Shown here piece by piece: positions 44,064 to 56,655 of a stretch of 64,000 nucleotides of DNA (positions are counted from its first letter, which is position 1; each line of letters opens with the position of its first letter). The notes beneath the pieces are model-generated. The model worked only from the letters and a program-made list of their open reading frames with translations, did not search any database and had not been told where the DNA came from. The stretch is from Lepraria neglecta (lineage: Eukaryota; Ascomycota; Lecanoromycetes; Lecanorales; Stereocaulaceae): NCBI GenBank assembly GCA_033220425.1, contig CM065653.1, positions 1,984,001-2,048,000 on the forward strand, in the 5' to 3' direction. The translations under genes were made by a program, and so were the position numbers.

Positions 44064-46178
44064 TTAATCTTCCTCATCATCGGCCAGACGATCAATGTGG
44101 CGCGTAAAATCTCTGGCATCTAGCCAAATCAGCATCGATAGCAACCACGGGATGCAGGGAATCTTGCCTTCTGGGTCAACAAAAGTCAATTCATGTTGCC
44201 CCTCGACTGCCATTTGAGGCCTGTAGCCTTCGGTGAAGACGAATCGTTGCAGATCTGCAAGGTGTACAACCCTGGAGCTGGCTCTCCTCATCCATCTTCG
44301 CGACTGGATCTGATGTGTGATGAAAGCCGTCCAGACGGGTGTTCTTCACGATTTAGCTTGGTGGAATGACGCATAATCTTTGACCTCACCTTTTCAAGTC
44401 ACCCCTAACTACAGACGCTTCCAGGCGAAGTCCGCCAGAATCTTCCTCTTGGAACAAACGCAAGGCGTGTTCGTAGTGATCGTCGATTATGCGGCTACAA
44501 AAGCAAATTTAGTAACCACGTGGCTTCAATCACAAGATACACATACCCAGCAAACACAACCTCCTCATGACGCAGCTCGGCATCTTGGTTTCCAGAGACT
44601 GGGTTGACGGTGTCTTCTGCTCTCAAAGCGCGGAACGTACAATAGAACAGCACAAGTTCTTCACCGACATATCAGCAAGGGTTTAAGACATCGTAGAAAG
44701 AGATACAGTACTGACTTTCGTAGCTGGGAAATTTGAGAAATGCCCAAAGCTCATGTGTGCGCCTTTGGTAGAATTTGAGGAAGGGACCACTTCTTTGTAC
44801 CTCCAAGGCTGTCAAGGGTTGACAGCATTCCTTTCGTGATCGAGTAGGACGTAAAATGCGGCATACCATCCTAGACCTGCTGTCGTCGTGCCGGTAATAG
44901 AATCGAACCGTGAGATCCCCACTCTCAAAAGGTCTGACAGTGTTAGCAGATTCTGCCTCTTTACGTTAGACGCTCATCTTACATTTCTATCAGCTTTTCG
45001 TATTCGTCTCTTAATCTACGGCGGGCATCGTGGCTGATGTCCTCACCGAGAACGATGGAACTAGAACCTGATTAGAGAATCATTCCTAATCTCCAATGCG
45101 AGAATGCCATACGTTTGACCTGTAGTCCCCAGAAGTGTTGTAGGCGGCTGGCCTTGCTCAAAGACTAGCGGTAGCCAGTGCTCGCCTACCGAGCGCGTAC
45201 TGGACGAATGGGATGAAAAGGTACCTGTTGGTGAGAGTGGCGGCTCAGGGGCACGTGGAAGCCGACCATCTCTGTCGTAGTAGTAGTCGTCGTCATCATC
45301 ACGCGGATAAACCGTACGCCTTCTCCTAGGATCTCGGCGCCTTGGATAAGGCTCATCATCCCAGTCGTACTCCATACGAGCTTGAGGACGCGGGGGTCTT
45401 CTTCCAGGTTCCGGGCGAAGTTCCGGTCGCGGTTGGCGTAACTGTTCGTCTCTTGGCCTGACCCTCTCGAATGACGGTCGTCTATTGGTTCCTATTAAGA
45501 TTGAGTATCTCGGTCCTTACCGTGGCGTGCCTTGGGGCTGGACTTACCTATGGCAGCTCTGTCAAAATCATCCACAATGCTTGCCTGTTCTTGAACATGC
45601 AGCAGCCTTCGAATCTTAAGTCCTAAATCTTCGAATTGATCACGACTGCGGGGGGCTCTGTTTCCGACGATTAGGTCCCAAGGCTAAGGCAGGCGCATGA
45701 AAGTGGACCGGAAGCATTGAAATCGGGCGTAAACAGAAAGTCAAACTTACCCTTCGAGCAATATGAATGTCAATTCCTTGATGAATTCTTGGTAAAGCTT
45801 GAGCCTACGCTCTAAAGTATTGTTGCTCTCCTCCTGAAAATGGGTAGTAAGATCCCTCCAGACCTGGCGGTACTCTAGACCAGGTAAAATAGTCGCGCGA
45901 CCCAACCCCACTCCGAAAAGGCGTTGCACGTCCCGAAAGGTGTAGACTAGACTGTCCTTGACAATAGCTATATCTCCACGAATTCTCGCATAGCTACGGT
46001 CAAATTCGAACTCCTCAATGGCCCGATCAAGTTTCCGCAAGTCTGCACTGGTGGAGAAGCACTCGGCGATGAGTGCCGCGATCTCGGCTGATGCGTCAGC
46101 TACAGGGTCCAGAAACTTGCTGAAGCCAGATCCGACGTCCTGGGCGGTCTCGGCAACAGCGACGAGAGAGTGCGCCAT
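44064..46178 (-). CDS. Conserved fungal 8-exon protein, function unknown
   Basis: Exons: 46178-45751, 45657-45548, 45491-45120, 45067-44983, 44933-44716, 44658-44547, 44494-44390, 44343-44064. All seven introns have GT..AG borders and correct phase, giving 569 residues. The N-terminus (MAHSLVAVAETAQDVGSGFS) is helical with SLVYTFRDVQRLFG near 90. The middle (about 180-280) is Arg/Asp/Pro/Tyr-rich and disordered, with a run of Asp then Tyr. The C-terminal third is a folded domain: LVLFYCTFRALRAED, DDHYEHALRLFQEEDSGGLR, then RTPVWTAFITHQIQSRRWMR and LADLQRFVF. I do not recognise a named domain. The clean splicing of eight exons shows a functional gene. Confidence 0.8.
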
Positions 46179-47352
46179 GGCCGCTTCAGAGCCTCTCGCG
46201 GCTCTCCACGGGCATATGACAGAAACCACTCTGACTCTTTAGCAATCTTCATTATATGTTTGCTGGTGATAAAGAAGAAAGGAAAAATCTTCCGCTTCGC
46301 ATTAAAGGGAAATAGGCTGCAAATGATTATTCTTGAAGAAATAATCATGCGGCTCGTGGTACGAACAAACGCAGATTGACGTGTCCGACCCAGAATTCTC
46401 GCAGCAAAGGAAAGCAAAAAGCCAATTAGAATTTCTCCGGCGCTGGTCTACCGATATTTTGTGGTGCATCTCGGCCCTGTGGGAAGGCCATTGTCCTTAG
46501 TCCAGCCCTGGAAGGTCGAAAGTACCCGCCTTTGCATGATGCCATTGAAGGGACTGGCGGTAGGAGCGCCGATGTGCATGCAGCTTGTGAGGTAGTCTTG
46601 TAGAAAGAGAATTGTGGATCCTTGGCGGCATTGCAACGTCTTTAGCGGTGAATTTTGCTGGCGAACACTGTGGGTGGGGAATACATGAACGTCATTGAAA
46701 TTGGGAGCGGTGTAGAATGCGATTTTAATATGTTGTAACTTCGATATAACTGTTCGATATAACTGTTCGATATAACTGTCCGATACAACTGTTCGATACA
46801 ACTAGCAAAGGCGCAGGGAGCGTATAGGGCGGAAAGTGAGGTTGATGCGTCTTGATAGCCAAATTACGGTAGATGTTCATTGTCACGTGTCATCCCAGAA
46901 GTATAGCATTCAGACGCAAATTCGTGGTGTCATCGAGACGTCTGAGTGGTTGAGGATTGACGTGTCTTAATATTAAGCGACATTTGCAGAGTTGGTCAAA
47001 TGTGTAGAGAGCATGCTTGAGACTAAGCTAATGTACAAAGTGATGGCCAAGCAAATCCATGCCGCCCTGATCACGCCGTGCACCAACATCAACTAGAGCT
47101 GTGATGTGTGATAGCGACCTGGACCAAAGTATCTAGGATCTAAGATAGAATAACCATCACCGCAAAGTAAATCCCCGTCACCGTGCACGCTGCCAACAAG
47201 CCGTGCCCGTAGAGCCAGTAAACCATGTTATGAGGATCAAAAGGAGAGTCGAAGAGGCGCAAGTGTTGACAACGTGAAGGTGTAAGTTTGGCAGTCCTTT
47301 CAGAGCGGTCGAGGACCCGCGAAGTCATCAAGAGGAGGCTGGCGTAGGTTGT
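46179..47352. other. Intergenic with a minisatellite
   Basis: 1.2 kb without a supported gene. Contains the 13-bp tandem repeat at 46741-46803. Confidence 0.45.
46741..46803 (+). repeat. 13-bp minisatellite
   Basis: 4.8 tandem copies of TCGATATAACTGT. The last two copies have TACAAC instead of TATAAC, and one begins CCG. The T/C differences sit at CpA/TpA positions. Confidence 0.9.
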
Positions 47353-47852
47353 CTACTCCTCGTCCTCCTCTTCTTCATTGGCCTATGATGAGACAGTTTG
47401 TCAGCGGTCGCTTAGCAGTCAAGGAACAGAGCTCATGGCAGGGTCACTCACGTTGTAGCTTGCTTTCTCATTCTCATAGCGCTCCTTGTCGGCCTTGGCC
47501 TTGGTCTCGTATGGATGACGTTGCTTCTCGTTGAGTGCCTTCCATCGCTCACCGAGAACCTTGCCGACTTGGCCTATAGCATCAGGCGTCAGCAGAAGGT
47601 CCTGAGGGATAGAGGTGCGAGATGACGCGTACCGAAGCTGATGCCGGGGTTCTCCTCTCTCACATTGTCACGCTGCTCGTTGGCGAAGAACATGTAGGCG
47701 GACAAGCCACGCTTGGGCGCGTTGGGGTCTGGAAAGGACATCTGGTCAGTGTTGAGCTTGGCTGAGGTGAGGTTGATGAACGTACCCTTCTTCTTCTTGC
47801 CTCCAGTGTCGGCTTTGGCCTTGGTCTTGCGGGTAGCCTTCTCCTTGGGCAT
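47353..47852 (-). CDS. NHP6: HMG-box chromatin protein Nhp6
   Basis: Four exons (47852-47786, 47728-47633, 47573-47452, 47382-47353; introns 57, 59 and 69 bp) encode 104 residues. A basic tail ([20 protein letters not shown]) is joined by splicing to [20 protein letters not shown], the start of a single HMG box (about residues 23-92), which ends [16 protein letters not shown] short acidic tail follows. Nhp6 bends DNA without sequence preference and works with the FACT complex in the nucleus. Length and exon phases match the family. Confidence 0.95.
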
Positions 47853-49074
47853 GGTGATTGATCTGTGAGAATTGCGCGTTAGCGGACGCGTCAATTGGTT
47901 GGAGCACGCTGTAAGCGTTGCCAACCGGCTGAAGAGGTAAAGTGCAGATGTTGTGGCTGGCTATTGAGGCAGCGCAGTGTGTGGTGTTGATGAGGAATCA
48001 ACAATTGACCATCGCGATTGCGACCGTACGCGAGTCAGAGGTCATGGGAATGCTCACCTAAGTGATTGCTGTGTTGAGAGGGATGGTGGTTGTGAAGTGT
48101 GGTGGATCTGATGGATTGAGTATTGGATTAGTTGATGAACATGATGCCGACAGCGACCATCGCAAAGTCGGTCAAATGAGCGACAGCAGAGGACGTGACA
48201 GGATCAAAACAAGTCAGAATCGCAGCGTTGAAGATGTCGCGAAAATGTGGGGAAGAGGAGAGAATGAAAATGTTAGTGCTGTGACTTACTCAGAGATGCG
48301 AGTTCTTTTGAGTACTTGTATGGGATACGCAGAATTTTGGTGGTGAGTAAGTTTGGTGAGGGAAAATTGGGTGAGAGATTTTTGGTGAGGAATTTGTATG
48401 GGAGGATTTGGGCGGGCGCCCGCCCACTACAAATAAAGTACGCCAAATTGAGGGGAAGCAACTAGTCGCTAAGCAACGCTACAACGCTACGCACTCTTGC
48501 CGTGGGCCGTAGCAGGCGCAACCAACAACAACCAGCATTCCTGCGCCTTTCCCTCAAACCCTCATACTTTTCCTTGTAAAGTTGTATGCTAACCCTCAAC
48601 GTAGTATGTAATGGCCAAAGCGTTCCTTGTTCGACTGCACTTGCCTTTATCCCTTACTTTTCTCACCTGCAGGATGTTGGCAGCTGGCACCTGCACCCAC
48701 ACGGGCTGAGGTGACACCACCCTTTGTCACTAGGCCTTCCAGGCTCCTTCCAAGCTGAAATTCACCACCCATCCAGTGAAAGTTGTACAACGCTGAGGAG
48801 ATATTTCGATCCTCTCTTTGTGCTAATTGATTGCTTGCTGCTTGTAGTAGTGAAGCCTTCACGGTCATGCTCGGCTGTTGCTTGCTAGCCGTAACCCTAA
48901 GCCTCTTAACGCCTTCAGGATTGCCTATCAATTGAGACACCTGGTCTGCCAATCTGAGGCAATACAGCTGCTGGCATGTGTGAAGCGTGTCTGTAGACAT
49001 TTAGTAGTCCTCGTGAAGGAGCGCTGAGGTTCTGCAGCGATATTCGTCCGTAGAAGAGGATGTCCAAGTCATTT
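47853..49074. other. Intergenic, no supported gene
   Basis: 1.2 kb. It includes the NHP6 promoter, a GC-rich palindrome near 48411-48424 (GGGCGGGCGCCCGCCC), and a 117-codon minus-strand frame (48647-49000) that I do not accept as a gene. Confidence 0.45.
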
Positions 49075-49893
49075 TCAATCCACTTCATCCTCGTCTAGTG
49101 CAAGCTCTCGCAAAGTCTTGTCGCGCGCCCAGTCCACACCACTCCCAGCTACGACTGCTGCAACAACACTCTTCATGATCCTCCATCTCTTCCTTGCAAT
49201 TGCCGTATCCGCCCGGACTTGATCTAACTGCGCGCTCAATCTTGCGTCCGAGATGGCTTTGTCTCGTTGGGCTTGGATCTTTCTGGTGAGACTAAGAAGT
49301 GTTGCGGTCAATGCTCGGTTCTCGTCCATCGTCCTGACACTGTCCGCTTCCGCCTCCATTGTTTGCTTCAGTATTGATTCTAGATTGGGCGACAGATTTG
49401 TATGAGCTATACCCAAAGCATCTCGTCGATCGACTAGAGGATGTAGAGCTCTGGCAAATATGTAAGCATGAAAATTGAAGCAGATAATCACTGTGGAATC
49501 TACCTCTCCGTAGCCGTTGCGTTTGCGCCAGAATGGACAGCATTGAGTATTGGATCCGCAATCAACACGCCCTCCACAACACTTTGCCGTAGCATATATG
49601 CAGCTCTAGCCTCTAGGCATTCTCTCTCGGCCTCTTCCAGTTGCGCATTTGTTTCCCCATAGCTGTCAGGTTCCTCTCCTGAAGAGTATTATTTAGCGAG
49701 TGCTGTGGACTTGAAACAAGGCGCGCGCACCTGACAACGTATTCTGAGCTTCTAGCAGTGCTTGCTCGAGCTTGAGTTCGTTCAGCTGATCCCATAGCGC
49801 AAGTACCTGGCCTTCAATTTCGTAGAAGGGCAGCGTGTCGCCCGACTCGTGTGCTGCGAACTCTGCGAAGGCAGCATCCGTGGAAGAGGACAT
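49075..49893 (-). CDS. CENP-H-like kinetochore protein
   Basis: Three exons (49893-49731, 49678-49504, 49450-49075; introns 52 and 53 bp, GTGCGC..CAG and GTAGAT..CAG) encode 237 residues. Helical coiled-coil parts (ALWDQLNELKLEQALLEAQN, and RALTATLLSLTRKIQAQRDK) lead to the C-terminal signature RKRWRIMKSVVAAVVAGSGV followed by DWARD, seen in fungal CENP-H (inner kinetochore, constitutive centromere-associated network). An in-frame ATG at 49947 would add 18 residues; 49893 is preferred because the extension is not helical or family-like. Head to head with ATG11 over 243 bp. Confidence 0.8.
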
Positions 49894-50136
49894 AACTGCA
49901 TTCTCGCTGATCTTAGTCGCCCCAAGGCCCACAACCAATCTCTCCATTGGACATTCTCCAGAACTGTATCATTAACAAATCGTGTCTGGTGGTGCCGTGT
50001 GACAGGTGCTCGAGAATACTCCACATCCGAGGATTTGCCGCTAGTGGTATAAGTGCTTTAGGCCCGGGCAACTTTGTCTCTCCTGCAATACTTGGACTTC
50101 GCAAGAAACAAGATTGGAAGGTAAGGTGGGGAGGGG

Positions 50137-53100
50137 ATGTCTTTGCACATTCTACTCGCCCATAGCGGAGCATCACTTACAGCAGATCCTAGGTCCTTTG
50201 CATCGTGAGTTCCTCTAACAGATGAAGGAATACGAAGGAACAATCTGAGTAGACTGACTCATGTCCAGACTTGACGACCTCCGATCATGGATCTCCAGGA
50301 AGACTGCCATAGAGGCAGCTTACCAAATCCTCATGACAGCCCGTGGGAAGCAGGTTAAGCTACAGACCCTCCTAACAGAGGTATACTCCCCCCTAGCCCC
50401 CAATGAAGCGCTGAAGTCTGACATGAGTACTAGCAGGAGATCTTTCTCTACGACCGACGAATACTTGCATCCACTTCTGCGAGCAAAGCAAGCAACATAC
50501 TCCCTAAAACAGACCCTCCGGCAGCCTTCACTCCTGAAAACGCTCCAGACAGCTCCGCCAATGACAATACCATTCAAGGATTACAGGCCATATTCAAGCG
50601 GCGAAGAGCATGGGCAATCAATTTAGCAGATGCCTCTCGAAATGTGGTAGAAGGAGTGCAAAAGCTTGATCATGAGATCAGCACTATTCGTCGAGGTGCT
50701 GCGATTGCCGTGGAGAATATCAAGCAACACGTTGGGAATTTGCATCCGAAATATAAAGAGTCCAAGATATGGGCCGACCAATTGCGCGAAGATCAAGCTT
50801 TTCTACTAGATAATTGGGAGAATGTCCTGGATACCCTAGCCTCGATCAGCGCATACGAAGAGCTAGGCAACTGTCTACATGGTGTTCAACTCGCCTTACG
50901 GAAAAAACATCGAGCAGGAAATCAATCAGAAGCTACCTTGCGGGACTTCGTACACGACAATGAGGTCAGGAAGGGTGCAAAGGCTGGGGAGGACATCGCG
51001 CGGCGATTTGCAAGTCGCGTGGACGAGCTCAGTGATACCTTTGAAGGAGTAGTGACTGACTCGAGCAAAATCATTGAGGATTTCCAGCAGAGTATGGCAC
51101 TGTCGGACAGTGACGCCGGTGATCAGGCCAGTCGTTTGATGGAGGAGATCGAGGTTCTCGCAAGGAAGATCAATGCGGACTACGAGCACGTACTTGGACT
51201 TGCGGATACCCTAAAATCTATGTCTTCGGCTTCAAAGACCGCTCAATTGCACAAGACCAACTTCCTGCCGTCCCTTGTACAGACAAATGAAGACCTCAAT
51301 CAACTGCTGGCCCAGACCATCGAGGGGAAGGAGCGGGTCATGAGGACATCTGTTCGGTATTTGCAGGAGATTTCAGCCGTCGAGTCCGCAGTTTCGTCAA
51401 TACATTCCAAATTAGCCAATCTAGATGTCGATACTGGGAATGGGCAGGCTTTTGACCTACTCAATTTTGTCATCCGATTACCTTCAGTCTACGGCTCCTT
51501 ATTAGTAGAGTGTGTCAGGCGTCAAGAATGGTCTGAAAAGATGACTGCTGATTCATCTTCTCTGGTAGAAGAAATAGCGACTTACAAAGAGGAAGAGTCG
51601 AGACGTCGAAAGAAATGGGATAAAGACATGGGCGGTACAGTTGACCTTGAATCCCTTGACGGCATGGCATTAGGCATCGAAGTGAACGTGCAAGCACAGA
51701 AGCAGAAATGGCCAAAAGTCAGCAGAGATGACATTACAGACTACATCCAACGCTTAAAGGAGCTGGGTGGCGTGGACGAGGCTTTCAAAGAGCTTGAGGA
51801 GCTTGTCAAGACTCTAGATGCACCTTCCAAGCAACAAGCTCGCAGAGCCAAAGCGTTCAAGAATGGCAGCGTTCACGAAGCAGCGTATGGCAGGACTTCG
51901 CTGCTACTTCGAGGAGACGATGAGGTAATACTTACCATACGGAGTGAGAAGTCAAAAGTCGAGGACAAGCTCAAAAGTGCAGAGAGCCGGGTCCGGAAAC
52001 TCGAAGATCTTCTCCATAGGCAAAGCCAGATGGGACAACTCTCGAGACCATCAAGTGCCGCAGGTTTCCCTGCTATGACTGCTCCCACCTTTGAGCGGCA
52101 CGCAACGACACCGGTGACTAATTTCTCTTCAGCCTTGTCCAAGGCTCGTGAAGCCCCGTCTCGAAGGTCATCTACCTCTTCACGAAGAATCTCTATGAAC
52201 ATCGAGACTGATGAGAAAGGGTTGGCTCAAAGGATTGCGAGCCTTGAAGCAGAACTAATAGCTGAGAAGGCGCACTCAGCTCGGCTAGAGAAAAATGCGG
52301 CAGCAAGGATAAACGCCGAGGATCTTCTCAAAAGTCAAGTTCGGGAGGCGACCTCTACAAAGGAGGACTTGTTGGGCAATTTAGAAGCTCAGCAGCGCGA
52401 GTTTGACGAATATCGTCGCCAACTTGAAGATGAGAACGGCAATCTCAAAATCCAACTCGAAAACCTTGAGGACGAGTTTGATCGCGTTGTCGAAAGCCGC
52501 GAGAACGTCGATAAGGTCCACACCCTTGAAGAGGAGCTCGAGCAACTAAGGAAAGACACCGCCGGCGAAGTACAAAAAGCTCATGGTCAGACAGAATTCA
52601 TTCGAAACGTTTACACCATACAGCGCGAGAAAACCAACAGGCTGGAACGTGAGAACCAGCAGCGAATGCAAGAAAAGACCCACCTTGACGCAAATGTCAA
52701 GCAATTGTCTCTGCAGCTAGAGAACCGCGACCATGTCCAGGAAGATCAGCACAGAGCGCTTCGATCCGCTCTTCTTCACTTATCACGCGAAAACAAGGCT
52801 CCGGAGGACTTCGGCGCCTTGGTCGATACCATCGAAGCCGTTGCAGAGAAGTCTGCAGCTCATCTGAAAGACATCAAAGACGCTATCGCAGCAGCACGTA
52901 CAGACAATGCCGCTCTGGAGACCCGCGTCAAGTCTCAAGGCGATGAGATATATGATCTAAGGGAGCGACTAGGCAGCGAAGAGAGACAAGTCTTCACCTT
53001 ACGCGAGGAGCTCCAAGCAAATCGTACACAGTGTGCTACCTTGCAGTCACAGCTAGACTTCGAACGCAGTGAGCACAATGAATTGAAGACTAAATTTACC

Positions 53101-54462
53101 TCGGGATCAACAGACTCGGAGGCCCTACGGTCCAAGCTCACGGAGGGAGAACGTACGATTTCAGACCTATTAAGCAAGATCAAGGGGCACGAGGCCCAGA
53201 ACGAAGCCTTGGGGAGCCGACTTAGAGGAAACGAAGCAAATCTTGAGGCTCTGCAAACCAGTCACAACGCTTTGAGTGCCGTCCGTGGTGCCCAAGTTTC
53301 GCAAGCTGTCAACATCTCTACAAAGCTACAATTACAGAACGCAACTCTGGAACGGCTGCTCGAACAAGTTGGCCTCACAATCACCAAGCAAGACGACGTA
53401 ATGGTCGTACAGAAAGCGCAACGAGCCCCGAGCGCCAGCACAACGCTAAATGATCCATCGATGTCAATGAAGCGTAGCTTGTCTGGACCCATGCCTTCGA
53501 AGAGCGACCTCATGCCCTCGATTGATCCTGAACTGCTACGCTGGGCTGATGCTGATGACCTTGAGACGGTAGAACAGCGCTTTGGTGACTTCATGAAGGA
53601 AGTCAACAGGTTTGACTTGGATGTTTTCACTGAAGCCGTCTACAAGCGGGTTAAGGAGATCGAACTTATCGCCCGCAAATGGCAGAAGGAAGCTCGAGCA
53701 TATCGCGAGAAGTCACACCGCGCACAGAGCGAGGCCCATGACAGAATCACGCTCCGGAATTTCAAAATGGGCGATTTAGCTCTATTCCTACCGACCAGAG
53801 ATCAGGCGACAAAGCCTTGGGCAGCTTTCAACGTTGGGGCTCCTCATTGCTTCTTGCGCGAACAAGATTCCCACAACCTCAGCCAACGTGACTGGCTTAT
53901 TGCAAGAATCTCTAAAGTGGAAGAGCGGGTCGTAGACCTGTCTAAGTCTATCAATGGGCTGAAGGGCTCGGGCGATCAGAGGCATATTGGTGATAAAAGT
54001 GAGGCAGGCGCTTTTGCCAACGACGAGAACCCATATGAGCTCTCAGACGGTCTGAGATGGTACTTGATCGATGCTGCAGAAGAAAAGCCCGGTGCTCCGA
54101 TCAATGTCGGGCTGGGCAAAGCCACAGTGCTGTCATCAAATGTGGATGCGCAAGGCAGTATCCGGATGAAGAAGTCGTCAGATGGGAAAGGCGTAACAAA
54201 GACCCTGACACGAAGTCTTGACAGCCGCCGCAGCAGCACCAACTCAAAGAAAAGTATACCAGCTGCCATTGGGCCTTCTACACTGGACGGGATGCTAGAG
54301 CAGAGCATTGACAACGCTGCGGCTGCTGCCGCGTCCTCCAAGATCCAAGCGACAAGAGATCAAGATACAGACAGACCGCAGAGCAGCCAGACACTTGACG
54401 TAGCTGGTCCTAGCGGTCAGAGCACCGATCATGTAGGCAATATCAGTACATCAGACTGGTGA
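50137..54462 (+). CDS. ATG11: Autophagy-related protein 11
   Basis: Three exons (50137-50204, 50269-50380, 50434-54462; introns 64 and 53 bp) encode 1402 residues. Splicing builds the N-terminus MSLHILLAHSGASLTADPRS, then LDDLRSWISRKTAI and QILMTARGKQV, then EQEIFLYDRRIL, all typical of the ubiquitin-like start of Atg11. Long coiled coils span about residues 560-1050. The C-terminal ATG11 domain is near 1150-1240, with NFKMGDLALFLPTR and PWAAFNVGAPHCFL. Atg11 is the scaffold of selective autophagy, linking cargo receptors to Atg1 at the assembly site. Over 4 kb of coding sequence has no lesion. The start is set by the conserved first exon. Confidence 0.95.
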
Positions 54463-55234
54463 AACACCAGTCTCCGAGGCCCTTGGTTGCAGGCTAATGT
54501 AGAAGTAGGTGAGGAGTGCTGCAACTTCTCCGCCTAAGTCATTGAGAGCTACGGGGACGTCACCACAGAAGATGTCAACTGAGAAACCAAAGGCTTGGGA
54601 TTCACTTTGGGCATTGAACTTCAATCTTGAGAGTGGGAAAGGCAAGAAGTGACAGCTTTAGCATGTGGCTTTTACGTATGGGCAGACCGCATAGCTAAGG
54701 GATTGCATGACGGCTATTGTTCGAGAGCAATAAGGTCCATTAAGTAAGCTATGCATATGTACAATGTCCAAAAGTCCACATCGGTTAGTCATTCACCAGC
54801 CTCGTGGGTAGCAATATAGTCCGGATGAGCGTCCACGAAATTACCCTCTGGCAGCTCCAATTACAGCAAGTAATTGCACAAATGGTTGGTCACCAAGTCA
54901 CAAATCGATAGTTTTTTCGGGTTATAACCCCAGATAATGAGGCAATTACTGTTACTTCTAAAACTTTTTGTACGTCGAGTTGGGGCAATGTCCAAACTAG
55001 TCTGCCACCCGCGAGACCAGCTAGCTTGGAGCAGGTTTGAGGGATGTCTGTTTCCATGTGACAGTCACACGAAGGCGCAGGCCTGAATCATCACCACGCT
55101 TCAACTTCCCTGCTGTTTCAATCCAAATGTTGACGCGATCTGCATGCGCTCATTGAAATTCTCCGGACTAGAGCATCCAGCTTCACGTCAAGGTTTTGCG
55201 CTCGTACTTTGGAAGGTTGGAGCAGTACCACGTG
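54463..55234. other. Intergenic, no gene
   Basis: 3' flank of ATG11 and of the convergent F-box-like pseudogene. Confidence 0.45.
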
Positions 55235-55995
55235 TCAGACTTCTCCTCCAACATGGCACACCTCACAACAGAAATCCGCATTAGAGTTAGACCATTTGTG
55301 GAAGCCCAATATCTCCTTTTCCAACAAACCAACATCCTTGACAACCACCGCTCCTGAATCTTCCAGCTCGGTTGCAGTATGGGTGTTATTGATCGGCTGA
55401 GGTAGGGCTAGACGTCTCCCAATACTATCACAGCGTCTTCGACGACGCGACAATAATTGCTAGGACAAAAGCAATTGGTGAAATTGACGTGGATTGTTCT
55501 GATAGGCATGCTTGCCATGAGGGATACATTGTCCTCCCGTAAGTCCAGTAGCGCATATTCGCGCTCGAGGTGAACATATTTCCGACTTTCAGTGGCGGTA
55601 TAATGGGAGCAATCTCCGGAGGAGAATTTCTTCGACATCTGCAGCATCTCAGAGTCGCTTATGGCACGGCTGTCGAAATTGAGAGAAACATGGCGAATCA
55701 GTTGATCTTGGGATACGAAAGGCTCCTAGTAGAGGTTTTGCGGGATACTATCGGGCAGTCTCCACACGTTCTTGCCATAGAATGTCTCAAGTGCCTCAGA
55801 TCGGACGACGGTGTTAACCTTGAGCAAGTCGTTGCATGAATATATTAGGAAAGGATTACTTTGTTGAAACACCCGCGGTTTTCCATCATGACGTTCATAT
55901 CGTGATGGCCAGGGGGACAGATCGGTAGCGGAAACGAGACAGTGTTCGTAGATCATGAGTCGGATCTCGGTTGGGAGCTTGAGGAAGTATGACAT
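55235..55995 (-). pseudogene. F-box-like gene, broken
   Basis: ATG at 55995 gives MSYFLKLPTEIRLMIYEHCL, a strong F-box-like start, then LLKVNTVVRSEALETFYGKN. TAG at 55725-55723 stops it, yet the same frame continues with EPFVSQDQLIRHVSLNFDSR, a conserved block of this family, and stays open to a TAG at about 55408. Beyond that, protein-like sequence (LEDSGAVVVKDVGLLEKEIL) appears in another frame to about 55235. The first TAG fits a CAG to TAG change. The lower boundary is uncertain. Confidence 0.65.
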
Positions 55996-56655
55996 TTCGT
56001 GAACTCTAGAAAGGAATTAGCAGGGTCAAGATACGCAAGTACTAGCTGCATACCCTTTGCAAATGACGAGGATGATCTTTGTCAATGTGAATTCGTTTCA
56101 AAGGTGTTGGCTCGGTGGGTTTGAAGAGCTCCGAAGTGGTCGAAAGAAGGGGGGGGACTCAAGTGGGTGAAGCATTGTGAATGGCAAGCATGAGCTTAAG
56201 GGAAGGCAAACGACATAGGATCAAGGAGCATCTTGAGCACTAGGAAAGGTGGGCTCTGTCATTTGAAGGCGTTGGATGAAACAAACTGCCCAGATCCGCT
56301 ATAGCCCTGAAGCTCAATCCAAGAAGGAAAGCGCGATCGACCATCTGGTGAATGTACATAAAGTCGTTTCGGAAGCTCAATCTCACCCTCTCACCTTTTA
56401 AAACCAACATTTCCCGCCCCCAATATTTGTCACTGTAGATCCCCACAACCTTCATCTTAGATGTTTCGCCCATAGGATTTGATGGCTTATACTCAAACTA
56501 ATGGCTTTTCCCCGTAAGTAAGTTGATTAGATCTCGAAAATGAATTGCTCTGTTCATATTCAGCACATGAGATATCTCAGATGAATTCGTCCAATCAAAC
56601 ATTTCCTCAACAAAACCAATCAATATTCATACTTCAATCTCAATCAGCCCACAGC
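55996..56655. other. Intergenic, no gene
   Basis: Divergent flanks of two pseudogenes. A 77-codon minus frame at 56240-56473 has no motif. Confidence 0.4.

Noticed and set aside
44881-44940. Possible tRNA (GGTTCGATTC-like B-box on the minus strand)
   Set aside because: No acceptor or T stem can be formed, and the stretch is a well-spliced coding exon of the 8-exon gene.
48647-49000. 117-codon minus-strand frame downstream of CENP-H
   Set aside because: It starts only 75 bp after the CENP-H stop on the same strand, leaving almost no room for a promoter, and shows no motif or domain.
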